Source: a virus. From it: 43,600 nt of DNA. The stretch's first letter is position 1; each line of letters begins with the position of its first letter. The stretch is from IMG/VR virus record IMGVR_UViG_3300034110_000104, positions 1 to 43,600 of that record. One strand, written 5' to 3'. The notes under the pieces are model-generated. The model searched no databases. It saw nothing but the letters and a program-made list of their open reading frames with translations, and was not told where the DNA came from. Shown here one piece after another: positions 6,333-12,325 of the stretch. Made by a program: the position numbers and the translations under genes.

Positions 6333-8462
6333 TCAATCCTTGACAAAAACCCAATTGCGTTTTCCGTCAATCTGCAATCTTTTACGCGTATAGCCCAACG
6401 CTCGCAGCACACTGCCGACGCGCATTTCCTCAACGCGCTTAATATTGCGCGTTTCAAATTTGAGCGCTTTCTCCAGAACTTCGTGAACGTGCAAATAATT
6501 ACGTGTTTCAGGCGGGTGGCCGATGATCTCGTCCGGCTCAGTCAACCACCGGCGAACGACCGGCTCCCATGCGTCCCTCATCATGTGGTCCTCGTGGACG
6601 CCCCTGGCGAGCTGCTCGGCCTCGGTGTAGTCCACCCCTGCCTGGTTAAACATGACGGCGCCCTCGGCCCACAGTTGCAGCCGGTCGCGCTTGATGGCGT
6701 CCACGTCCACCTTGCCGACCCGAGCTGGCAACCAGCGACGGTTCCCGGTTTCGTCGGCCAGGAACTCCTCTTTGTTGGTCGTGCCGATGAACACCAGTCG
6801 ACGTGGGAACACCGTGTTGAACTCCCGATACTTCGGCGTCCAGTCCTCGTGTGACCTGGTGATGAAAGCCTTGATTGACTCCAGCTCTTTCGTGTGCAGA
6901 CCGCGCAACTCACCCAGCTCGGCCACCAGGCGACCGCGCATCTTGCGGCTCAGGTCGTCCTCTTTCTCGCCGAAGCTGATCTCGGTGAAGAACATCGGGT
7001 CCGGGGCGATGGCGGCCACCGCCTGCGACTTGCCCGCCCCCTGGTCACCCACCAGCACTGGGGCCATGTCGGCCTTCACGCCTGGCTGAATGACGCGCCC
7101 TGCCAGCGCCGTCCACAAATACCGGCCAATCGACCGGGTGTAATCGTTGTCCTCGGTGTTCAGGTAGCGCGGCACGAACTGCTCGACCCTGGGCACGCCG
7201 TCCCAGACCAATCGCTCCAGCCAAATCTGCGCCGAGTCGAACGTGTTGCGCTCGGCCACCAGCAGCACCGCAAACTTGATGATCTCGTGAGGTGGCGGCT
7301 TGAACCCGGCGCGCTCCAGGGCGATGCGGATGCGCACGTAGTCCGAGTCGCGGAACTGCTGCCAGTTTTGCCCCTGATCCTCGCTGAACACGATCTCGTC
7401 TCGGAAGGCGTCATAGGCGACCGTCATGCCGCACTCGCCCGGGTGCTCCACACCCTTGACCGCGTTGTCCATCGTGACCAGGATCTCCCCGGTCTTTTCG
7501 TGGCGCTTGTAGTTCGGCCTGGGCGCAGGGTCGCTGCTGGTCAGCGCAGGCAGGACATCGAACTCGTCGATCACAGGCTCGACCCAGCCCGCGTCCCGTG
7601 CGATCTTCAGCAGTGTTCGAGCCGTGACCTGGCGACCGCCACCGGCGCCGAAGGACTCCCACCGCTTTTGCACAGTGCGCTCGTTCGGGTACTTGCCCCC
7701 GCGCTTTGACCACTCGTTCCAGAGATCGAACCCATTGCCGCTTGTCTCGTGGTGCAGCGCCATGCCGACGTGCAGCCATTCGTCGTGCCCACAGTCCGGG
7801 TCGATGGCGGCCAACATGTCTGCGATCTGCTCCAGGCTCAGGCCCATCGGCTGCTCTGGCGCATCGCTGCCCTGCCCGCGTTGGCCAAAGCGTTCGGCGC
7901 ACAGCGCCAGCACGTCCTCTGTCACGTCGATCACACTGTCCTCGCAGCCCAGCAGGTCGGTGATGTCCAGCCGGTTGCCGGTGAACGTCACGAACCCCTT
8001 GGAAGAAAACACCTCGAAGCCAAACGGCTCGCCCATCGACTTGTTGTTGCCGACCTGGCCGCGCATGAAGGCCCGCACGCCCTCGCCGCTGGGCGAGTAT
8101 TCGGCATACGTACCGGCGACCATGCGCTCCACGTCGGGATGCACGCCGCCGTCCGACATGCAGTGGTCAAAGTCCAGAGCGACGACGCCCCACTCGGGCA
8201 GCAGCGCCAAGCCCACGCCGTCGAAGCCCTTGCGCATGGCTGCGGTCTTGGCCGCGTCGAACGTCGTGAGCTGCTGGCGGTCCTCGGGCCTGCCTTGCAC
8301 TCCGTGCCTGCGCTGGCCGCTGGTGTAGTAAGGAATCTTGCGGGCCTTGGCCTCGCCATCGACATGCTCGTAGCGCCACACCAGCCAGCCGGGCAGCGTG
8401 CGGATCAGCCCCGGGGCCTCGATGTCCTTGAGGTGTGGGTGAATCTTGGCGACCGCACTCAT
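6333..8462 (-). CDS. Primase-helicase (primase-like N-terminus, PriCT-2, VirE-type ATPase)
   Basis: A 709-aa replication protein. Residues about 20-150 resemble the compact primase-polymerase-like domain of phage and plasmid replicases (VVALDFDHC near residue 95, YSPSGEGVRAF near 125). A PriCT-2-like segment follows (about 205-285; DEWLHVGMALHH). The C-terminal half is a VirE/D5-like superfamily 3-type ATPase with P-loop VLVGDQGAGKSQAV (about 466-480) and a later FIGTTNKEEFLADETGNRRW block. It probably primes and unwinds DNA at the iteron region just downstream. It is the last gene of a leftward operon headed by a C4-like RNA, so its expression is probably the target of that RNA. The ATG overlaps the upstream stop (ATGA). 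Confidence 0.9.
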   Translation of the reverse strand: MSAVAKIHPHLKDIEAPGLIRTLPGWLVWRYEHVDGEAKARKIPYYTSGQRRHGVQGRPEDRQQLTTFDAAKTAAMRKGFDGVGLALLPEWGVVALDFDHCMSDGGVHPDVERMVAGTYAEYSPSGEGVRAFMRGQVGNNKSMGEPFGFEVFSSKGFVTFTGNRLDITDLLGCEDSVIDVTEDVLALCAERFGQRGQGSDAPEQPMGLSLEQIADMLAAIDPDCGHDEWLHVGMALHHETSGNGFDLWNEWSKRGGKYPNERTVQKRWESFGAGGGRQVTARTLLKIARDAGWVEPVIDEFDVLPALTSSDPAPRPNYKRHEKTGEILVTMDNAVKGVEHPGECGMTVAYDAFRDEIVFSEDQGQNWQQFRDSDYVRIRIALERAGFKPPPHEIIKFAVLLVAERNTFDSAQIWLERLVWDGVPRVEQFVPRYLNTEDNDYTRSIGRYLWTALAGRVIQPGVKADMAPVLVGDQGAGKSQAVAAIAPDPMFFTEISFGEKEDDLSRKMRGRLVAELGELRGLHTKELESIKAFITRSHEDWTPKYREFNTVFPRRLVFIGTTNKEEFLADETGNRRWLPARVGKVDVDAIKRDRLQLWAEGAVMFNQAGVDYTEAEQLARGVHEDHMMRDAWEPVVRRWLTEPDEIIGHPPETRNYLHVHEVLEKALKFETRNIKRVEEMRVGSVLRALGYTRKRLQIDGKRNWVFVKD

Positions 8463-8695
8463 TCTCGCGCCCCGATCACACTCAACTCATTGGCCAGGGT
8501 CTGAGCAGCGACGCTGATCGACGCCGACCTGAAGTCAGACGCCGCCGCCTGCATGAACGCGACGATGATGGCCGTGCGGTCGACGCCCTCGGGCAGGTTC
8601 TCGGTCGCGTGAATCGCGTTGACCAGGTAGGTGTCGGCAGTGCTCGACGCCTGGCGCAGCAGTACATCCCATGATGCGGTGATGACGTGGGTCAT
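8459..8695 (-). CDS. Small hypothetical protein upstream of the primase-helicase (78 aa)
   Basis: Read from ATG 8695; a TTG 21 nt earlier is possible but lies in the U-tract of the upstream RNA terminator. The protein is mostly helical (VITASWDVLLRQAS; later SISVAAQTLANELSVIG), acidic and without membrane segments or cysteines. It is coupled to the primase-helicase by an ATGA overlap and is the first gene after the C4-like RNA, the position of icd in phage P1 or cII/eta in P4. I do not recognise the family. In the P1 analogy its translation would tie the RNA control to the following gene. Confidence 0.7.
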   Translation of the reverse strand: MTHVITASWDVLLRQASSTADTYLVNAIHATENLPEGVDRTAIIVAFMQAAASDFRSASISVAAQTLANELSVIGARE

Positions 8696-8705
8696 AAACA
8701 GACTT

Positions 8706-8791
8706 TCTAAAAACAAAAAGCCCTAGTCGAGACTCTCACCCGAAGGTGTTGGCGGACTGGTGAAGTACCAGCAGAGTCCCGGCTAGGGCTT
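8706..8791 (-). ncRNA. C4-like antisense RNA with intrinsic terminator
   Basis: The minus strand folds into a branched RNA. P1: AAGCCCUAG (8791-8783) with CUAGGGCUU (8726-8718). P2: GACUCU (8778-8773) with AGAGUC (8736-8731). P3: CUGGU-ACUUC-ACCAG (8771-8757). P4: CACC-UUCG-GGUG (8748-8737). CCGCCAA (8755-8749) stays single-stranded between P3 and P4. A U-rich tract (UUUUUGUUUUU) follows P1 and makes a terminator. The fold and the exposed CCGCC resemble the C4 antisense RNA family of phages P1/P7 (Rfam C4, from memory). It sits in the leader of the replication operon. In P1, C4 RNA causes premature termination of the downstream operon by pairing with target sequences. Confidence 0.72.
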
Positions 8792-8811
8792 ACTTCGTTG
8801 GCCCCCGCCAA
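8791..8811 (-). promoter_or_regulatory. Bipartite leader complement of the C4-like RNA
   Basis: Just upstream of the RNA the transcript carries UUGGCGG (8811-8805) and CGAAGUA (8797-8791). The first is the perfect complement of the exposed CCGCCAA of the RNA (8755-8749). GAAGUA in the second pairs with UACUUC of the P3 loop (8767-8762). The two pairings are antiparallel and colinear, with spacers of 7 nt in the leader and 6 nt in the RNA, as expected for the a/b target pair of C4-type control. Confidence 0.6.
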
Positions 8812-8816
8812 GGGGC

Positions 8817-8832
8817 TGTCAAAAATTTGACA
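8817..8832. promoter_or_regulatory. Palindrome TGTCAAA-AA-TTTGACA in the leader
   Basis: A 16-bp element with 7-bp perfect arms and a 2-bp centre, located at the predicted transcription start of the C4-like RNA operon. It looks like an operator for a dimeric repressor; an RNA hairpin is less likely because of its AU-rich stem and short loop. Confidence 0.5.
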
Positions 8833-8838
8833 AGGGTG

Positions 8839-8866
8839 ATTGTATTGTGGAATCAACACTTTGCAA
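8839..8866 (-). promoter_or_regulatory. Promoter of the C4-like RNA / primase-helicase operon
   Basis: Minus-strand TTGCAA (8866-8861), 16-nt spacer, TACAAT (8844-8839). Inverted GGGTGATTG (8834-8842) and CAATCACCC (8864-8872) overlap the -10 and -35 boxes, suggesting regulation by a protein binding both. The promoter lies 22 nt past the stop of the Cro-like gene. Confidence 0.6.
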
Positions 8867-8888
8867 TCACCCGGCCTTGCGGTCGAGA

Positions 8889-9119
8889 TCATTCACCACC
8901 CACCAGGTCAGCGATGCGCGGATTGATGAGACGCGCACGGCTCACGCCGGTGACCATCTCGATCTCCAGCGCGCGCTTGAGCGGCACCCAGCCGCGGTGC
9001 AACCACGTGCTCACCGCTTGCTGCTTGACGCCGAGCTTCTCGGCCAGCTTGGTCTGGTTACCCGCCACGGCCACCGCCTCGGCGATGCCCTTGAGCAGGG
9101 GCTTTTCTTGTTGGGTCAT
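8889..9119 (-). CDS. Cro/YdaS-like HTH repressor
   Basis: A 76-aa DNA-binding protein. Residues about 22-45 hold the HTH (TKLAEKLGVKQQAVSTWLHR), as in the YdaS/Cro group, followed by a wing-like helix and a short acidic end. It is the first leftward gene of the divergent early region, has AGGAG before its ATG, and is flanked by ACAAC/GTTGT operators that it probably binds. It is the only Cro/CI-like protein in the genome; no large two-domain CI repressor with a protease-like C-terminus is present. It may therefore serve as both Cro and repressor, with the RNA element adding control. Confidence 0.85.
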   Translation of the reverse strand: MTQQEKPLLKGIAEAVAVAGNQTKLAEKLGVKQQAVSTWLHRGWVPLKRALEIEMVTGVSRARLINPRIADLVGGE

Positions 9120-9145
9120 TGTGAACTCCTGTTGATGACGCCCGG

Positions 9146-9175
9146 ATTGTAGTTGTTTTTTGTTGTGCTTTACAA
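9146..9175 (-). promoter_or_regulatory. Leftward early promoter (Cro-like gene)
   Basis: Minus-strand TTGTAA (9175-9170), 18-nt spacer, TACAAT (9151-9146), 26 nt before the ATG of the HTH gene. The spacer contains two ACAAC half-sites (minus strand), consistent with autoregulation. Confidence 0.5.
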
Positions 9176-9205
9176 GCGTTCACAGTCAATGTATTGTTTT
9201 CCCCT

Positions 9206-9243
9206 ACAACTAAAAAAAGTTGTTGCACAACCCGAAAGTTGTG
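9206..9243. promoter_or_regulatory. Paired operators ACAAC-N-GTTGT
   Basis: Two 18-bp inverted repeats: ACAACT-6-AGTTGT (9206-9223) and CACAAC-6-GTTGTG (9226-9243), with centres 20 bp apart, about two helical turns. The second fills the spacer of the rightward promoter and the first abuts its -35. A further palindrome, GGTTGTTCCAACAACC (9260-9275), lies in the leader. Binding by the HTH protein at 8889-9119 is inferred. Confidence 0.7.
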
Positions 9244-9250
9244 TTATATT
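9223..9250 (+). promoter_or_regulatory. Rightward early promoter
   Basis: TTGCAC (9223-9228), 16-nt spacer, TATATT (9245-9250), 55 nt before the first plus-strand gene. The spacer is an operator, so a bound repressor would block polymerase. It should drive the recombination/replication operon from 9305 onward. Confidence 0.6.
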
Positions 9251-9304
9251 TGTTCCCGTGGTTGTTCCAACAACCGCGAACAACAACCAGTAAGGATCTT
9301 CTGC

Positions 9305-9445
9305 ATGTCCGTCAAACCAATCATCCCCGGCCACGCGTACCACGTGCGCGGCATGGGCCTGGACTTCACCGCCCTGGCCACCAACCCAGTCGATGCCATG
9401 TGCATGGCCATCGACCTGCTCATCTCCCAAAACCCCAACGCATAA
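9305..9445 (+). CDS. Small hypothetical early protein (46 aa)
   Basis: The first gene of the rightward early operon, ATG 9305 after AAGGATC. The 46-aa product (MSVKPIIPGHAYHVRG at the start, VDAMCMAIDLLIS near the end) is neutral with one helix at the C-terminus. It has no known motif that I can recognise. First genes of early operons are often small host-interaction proteins, but nothing in the sequence shows this. Confidence 0.6.
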   Translation: MSVKPIIPGHAYHVRGMGLDFTALATNPVDAMCMAIDLLISQNPNA

Positions 9446-9456
9446 GGATCAACACC

Positions 9457-9870
9457 ATGTTCCCCGTGACCATCACCATCAAGAACGCCACCCAGCTCAA
9501 CGCTGTCATGGCCATCCTCGACCCAGACAACAACGAGTACGCCCGCCAGAAAGCCATCGAGTCCGAGCCCAAGGTCGAGTTCGTCGGCGAGCGCGTCCAG
9601 TTGGCCAAAGCCGACCCAAAGCCTACGGCCGCTGCAAAGTCTGCAACTCCCCCGGAGCAGAGTGCACCAGCGGCGACGACTGCCGAATCCAGTTCTGAAA
9701 CCCCTGCCACCTACGAGCAAGCCGCCAAGGCCATCACCGCATTGAGCCGCGCCAAGGGCCGCGACGCCGCAGTGGCCGTGCTCTCGCAGTTCGGCGCCAG
9801 CAAGCTGCCCGACGTCAAGCCCGACCAGTTCGCCAACGTCATCGACGCGGCAGAGAAAGCGATGGCCTGA
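9457..9870 (+). CDS. Hypothetical phage protein with Ala/Pro linker (137 aa)
   Basis: The N-terminus (MFPVTITIKNATQLNAVMAIL) and a helical C-terminal domain (about 88-137; AITALSRAKGRDAAVAVLSQFG) are joined by a Pro/Ala/Ser-rich linker at about 55-85. Proteins of this shape are common next to SSB and nuclease genes in phage recombination modules, with unknown function. It is preceded by AAGGATC, 11 nt from the previous stop. A part in the recombination module is an inference from the neighbours. Confidence 0.75.
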   Translation: MFPVTITIKNATQLNAVMAILDPDNNEYARQKAIESEPKVEFVGERVQLAKADPKPTAAAKSATPPEQSAPAATTAESSSETPATYEQAAKAITALSRAKGRDAAVAVLSQFGASKLPDVKPDQFANVIDAAEKAMA

Positions 9871-9871
9871 T

Positions 9872-10276
9872 ATGACCACACCAGCAGCCGCAGCACTGTA
9901 CCTCGCCCAGCACCTCGTCGAATGGGAGGGCAAAGGCTACGAAATTTACAACCCGCACAACAAGCCACTGGAAGAATTGCCCGTGATCTACGGCTTCAAT
10001 AATGGCGGCTCGACTGGATGGTTGAGCGCCGTGGCCATTGCCGAAGATGGCAACGTACTGGGCGGCCATACATGCAGCCATGAGGGCTACATGCGCGCCG
10101 ACCTTGGCATCATCAAAGGCTCCAGACCTGATCGCCATGAAGAAAGCTACCGCGTGCACTACCCCGACGGCTACCGCATGGATTTCGTGCCTTTTGAGCA
10201 TGAAGGCTTGCAGTTGGCGGTGAAGCGCCATGCCGAGCTGCGCGAGGTCGCAGAGAAGGCTGGGGTGACAGCATGA
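9872..10276 (+). CDS. Hypothetical early protein (134 aa)
   Basis: A soluble 134-aa protein without membrane segments, with a beta-rich middle (YGFNNGGSTGWLSAVAIAED) and His-rich region (GGHTCSHEGYMRADLG). It starts 1 nt after the preceding stop, and its own stop overlaps the next ATG (ATGA). The product is acidic to neutral and I do not recognise the family. The position suggests a part in the early replication/recombination set. Confidence 0.7.
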   Translation: MTTPAAAALYLAQHLVEWEGKGYEIYNPHNKPLEELPVIYGFNNGGSTGWLSAVAIAEDGNVLGGHTCSHEGYMRADLGIIKGSRPDRHEESYRVHYPDGYRMDFVPFEHEGLQLAVKRHAELREVAEKAGVTA

Positions 10277-11502
10277 CCTCCCACGCTCGCCTCTCCCCTT
10301 CTGGCGCCCATCGTTGGATGCGCTGCCCCGGTTCAGTCTCGCTTGAATCGCAGTTCCCTGACACGTCGAGCAAGTTCGCTGATGAAGGGACCGCTGCCCA
10401 CGAACTCGCAGCATGGGCGCTTGAGTCCGGCAGCGACGCCATCGCCTACCTGCACCGCCTCATCGACGTGGACGGCAACGAGTTCGAGGTCGATGACGAG
10501 ATGGCCGCCAACGTCCAGATCTACCTGAACAGCGTGCGCGAGTACGCCGCGGGCCACGAACTCATGGTCGAGCAGCGCGTGGAGTTCTCCGACGTCGTGG
10601 GTGTGCCCGAGTCCTTCGGCACCAGCGACGCGGTGATCCTCACGGCCGACGGCCAAGAGATCCAAGTGCACGACCTCAAATATGGCAAAGGCGTGCGCGT
10701 CGATGCCGAGCGCAACGAGCAGCTCATGCTCTACGCCCTGGGCGCGCTCAACGAGTTCGGCATGGTCGGCGACTTCAAGCGCGTGCGCATGGTCATCCAC
10801 CAGCCCCGCCTGCAACACGTCAGCGAATGGGACTGCACCGTCGAGGAGTTGCAGACGTTCGGCCAGCAGGCACGCAACTGCGCCAACGAGGTCATGGAAA
10901 TGACCATGGGCATCGCCATCAAGGCATACGTCCCCGGCGAGAAGCAATGCCGGTTCTGCAAGGCCAAGGCCACATGCCCAGCGCTGCGCAACGAGGTGGC
11001 CATGACTGCTTTCGCCGCCACGCCCGCCACGCCCGACGAGTTCAGCGACGCCACCGGCGTGTTTGGCTCCACCGGCGTGGCACCAGATGGCGCCGACAAC
11101 GAATGGCTGGCCGCGTCGCTCGCCAAGTGCGACCTGATCGAGTCCTGGTGCAAGGCCGTGCGCGCCGAGGCCGAGCGCCGCTTGCTCGATGGCCAGGACG
11201 TGCCCGGGTTCAAGCTGGTTGAGGGCCGCCGCGGCGCGCGTAAGTGGACCAACGACACAGAGGTCGAGGCAGCGCTCAAGGCCATGCGCGTCAAGCAAGA
11301 GCACATGTATGACTTCAGCCTGATCTCGCCCACCACCGCCGAGCGCCTGGCCAAGACCGAGATCCTCGGCCCCCGCCAGTGGGCATCGCTCAAGGACCTC
11401 ATCACCCAGTCCGAGGGCAAGCCCAGCGTGGCACCGGCGTCCGACAAGCGCCAGGCCATCAGCCTCACGCCCACGGCCGACGAGTTCGAGGCCCTGACAT
11501 GA
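10273..11502 (+). CDS. Cas4/RecB-like PD-(D/E)XK nuclease (DUF2800)
   Basis: A 409-aa protein of the DUF2800 family, phage exonucleases related to RecB and Cas4. The nuclease core shows an early R-W-x-x-C-P motif (RWMRCPGS), FADEGTAAHELA, GTSDAVIL (metal-binding Asp), VHDLKYGKG (D-x-K catalytic core) and NEQLMLYALG. Four Cys positions, C18 and the C-x2-C-x5-C of CRFCKAKATC, would bind an iron-sulfur cluster as in Cas4. It probably processes DNA ends for recombination with the SSB encoded two genes later. It is coupled by ATGA overlaps at both ends. Confidence 0.9.
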   Translation: MTSHARLSPSGAHRWMRCPGSVSLESQFPDTSSKFADEGTAAHELAAWALESGSDAIAYLHRLIDVDGNEFEVDDEMAANVQIYLNSVREYAAGHELMVEQRVEFSDVVGVPESFGTSDAVILTADGQEIQVHDLKYGKGVRVDAERNEQLMLYALGALNEFGMVGDFKRVRMVIHQPRLQHVSEWDCTVEELQTFGQQARNCANEVMEMTMGIAIKAYVPGEKQCRFCKAKATCPALRNEVAMTAFAATPATPDEFSDATGVFGSTGVAPDGADNEWLAASLAKCDLIESWCKAVRAEAERRLLDGQDVPGFKLVEGRRGARKWTNDTEVEAALKAMRVKQEHMYDFSLISPTTAERLAKTEILGPRQWASLKDLITQSEGKPSVAPASDKRQAISLTPTADEFEALT

Positions 11503-11672
11503 ACGCCCACCCAATACACACCGCGCTGCCGGTCGAGGCCCAACTCGAACTGATGCGCGCGTCCCTCACCCCGATTACGCGAGACGACCCGCTGGCGCGT
11601 ATCAAGGCAATTGAAAAAGCAACCCAGCGGGTCAAACACAACCACCCTCAATTTTTTAAGAGAGTCAACTGA
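11499..11672 (+). CDS. Small hypothetical protein between nuclease and SSB (57 aa)
   Basis: ATG 11499 overlaps the nuclease stop; the 57-aa product ends 1 nt before the SSB ATG. It is helical and basic at the C-terminus (ARIKAIEKATQRVKHNHPQF). Tight coupling on both sides supports that it is expressed. Function is unknown; a small partner of the nuclease or SSB is possible. Confidence 0.65.
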   Translation: MNAHPIHTALPVEAQLELMRASLTPITRDDPLARIKAIEKATQRVKHNHPQFFKRVN

Positions 11673-11673
11673 C

Positions 11674-12213
11674 ATGAAAATCAAACTTGCAAACGTCCGC
11701 CTCGCATTCCCCCAACTGTTCGAGGCCAAGAGCGTCAACGGTGAAGGCGAGCCCGCATTCTCGGCCTCGTTCCTGATGGCCCCCGACCACCCCGCAGCCA
11801 AAGAACTGCGCGATGCGTTCGAGGTCATCGGCAAAGACAAGTGGGGCGCCAAGTGGCCCACCGTCAAGAAAGAGATCGAGGCCAAGGACCGCACCGCCCT
11901 GCACGACGGCGACACCAAAGCCGGTTACGCCGGTTTCGAGGGTCACCTGTTCGTGTCCGCACGCAACAAGTCCCGCCCACTGGTGATCGACCGCGACAAG
12001 ACCCCGCTCACCAGCCAAGACGGCAAGCCCTACGCCGGCTGCTACGTCAACGCATCGGTGGAACTCTGGGCGCAGGACAACAACTTCGGCAAGCGCATCA
12101 ACGCCAGCCTGCGCGGCGTGCAGTTCTTCAAGGACGGCGATGCCTTCTCTGGCGGTGGCGCCGCGAGCGATGACGAGTTCGACAGCGTGGAGGACGCCGA
12201 CTCGCTGGTGTGA
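11674..12213 (+). CDS. Single-stranded DNA-binding protein (DUF2815)
   Basis: A 179-aa protein matching DUF2815, the Enc34-type phage SSB with an OB fold. Family pattern: KIKLANVRLAFPQLFEAK at the start, FSASFLMAP, DKWGAKWP, RPLVIDRDKTPL, YAGCYVNASVELWAQDN and NASLRGVQFF. The last 20 residues are acidic (DDEFDSVEDAD), like SSB tails that recruit partners. It covers single-stranded DNA during replication and recombination. A hairpin terminator follows the stop codon. Confidence 0.9.
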   Translation: MKIKLANVRLAFPQLFEAKSVNGEGEPAFSASFLMAPDHPAAKELRDAFEVIGKDKWGAKWPTVKKEIEAKDRTALHDGDTKAGYAGFEGHLFVSARNKSRPLVIDRDKTPLTSQDGKPYAGCYVNASVELWAQDNNFGKRINASLRGVQFFKDGDAFSGGGAASDDEFDSVEDADSLV

Positions 12214-12227
12214 TCGTGACCACGACA

Positions 12228-12254
12228 CCCTGGGCCTCGCGCCCAGGGCGTTTT
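12228..12254 (+). terminator. Intrinsic terminator-like hairpin after SSB
   Basis: CCCTGGGC (12228-12235), 5-nt loop, GCCCAGGG (12241-12248), then CGTTTT. The stem is perfect over 8 bp but the T-tract is short, so partial termination or attenuation between the SSB and polymerase genes is likely. The rest of the 112-bp gap shows nothing else. Confidence 0.6.
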
Positions 12255-12325
12255 GGCGAGGGGTGGCGGTTGGGGGTTCCTGGCCGGTGCGCACCACCCC
12301 TCACCAAAACGACAAGACCAATCCA

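Noticed and set aside
11236-11246. Partial GCGCGTAAG match to the late promoter core on the plus strand
   Set aside because: Lies inside the nuclease gene on the opposite strand, lacks the GGTG start and has no -10-like hexamer at 15 nt.
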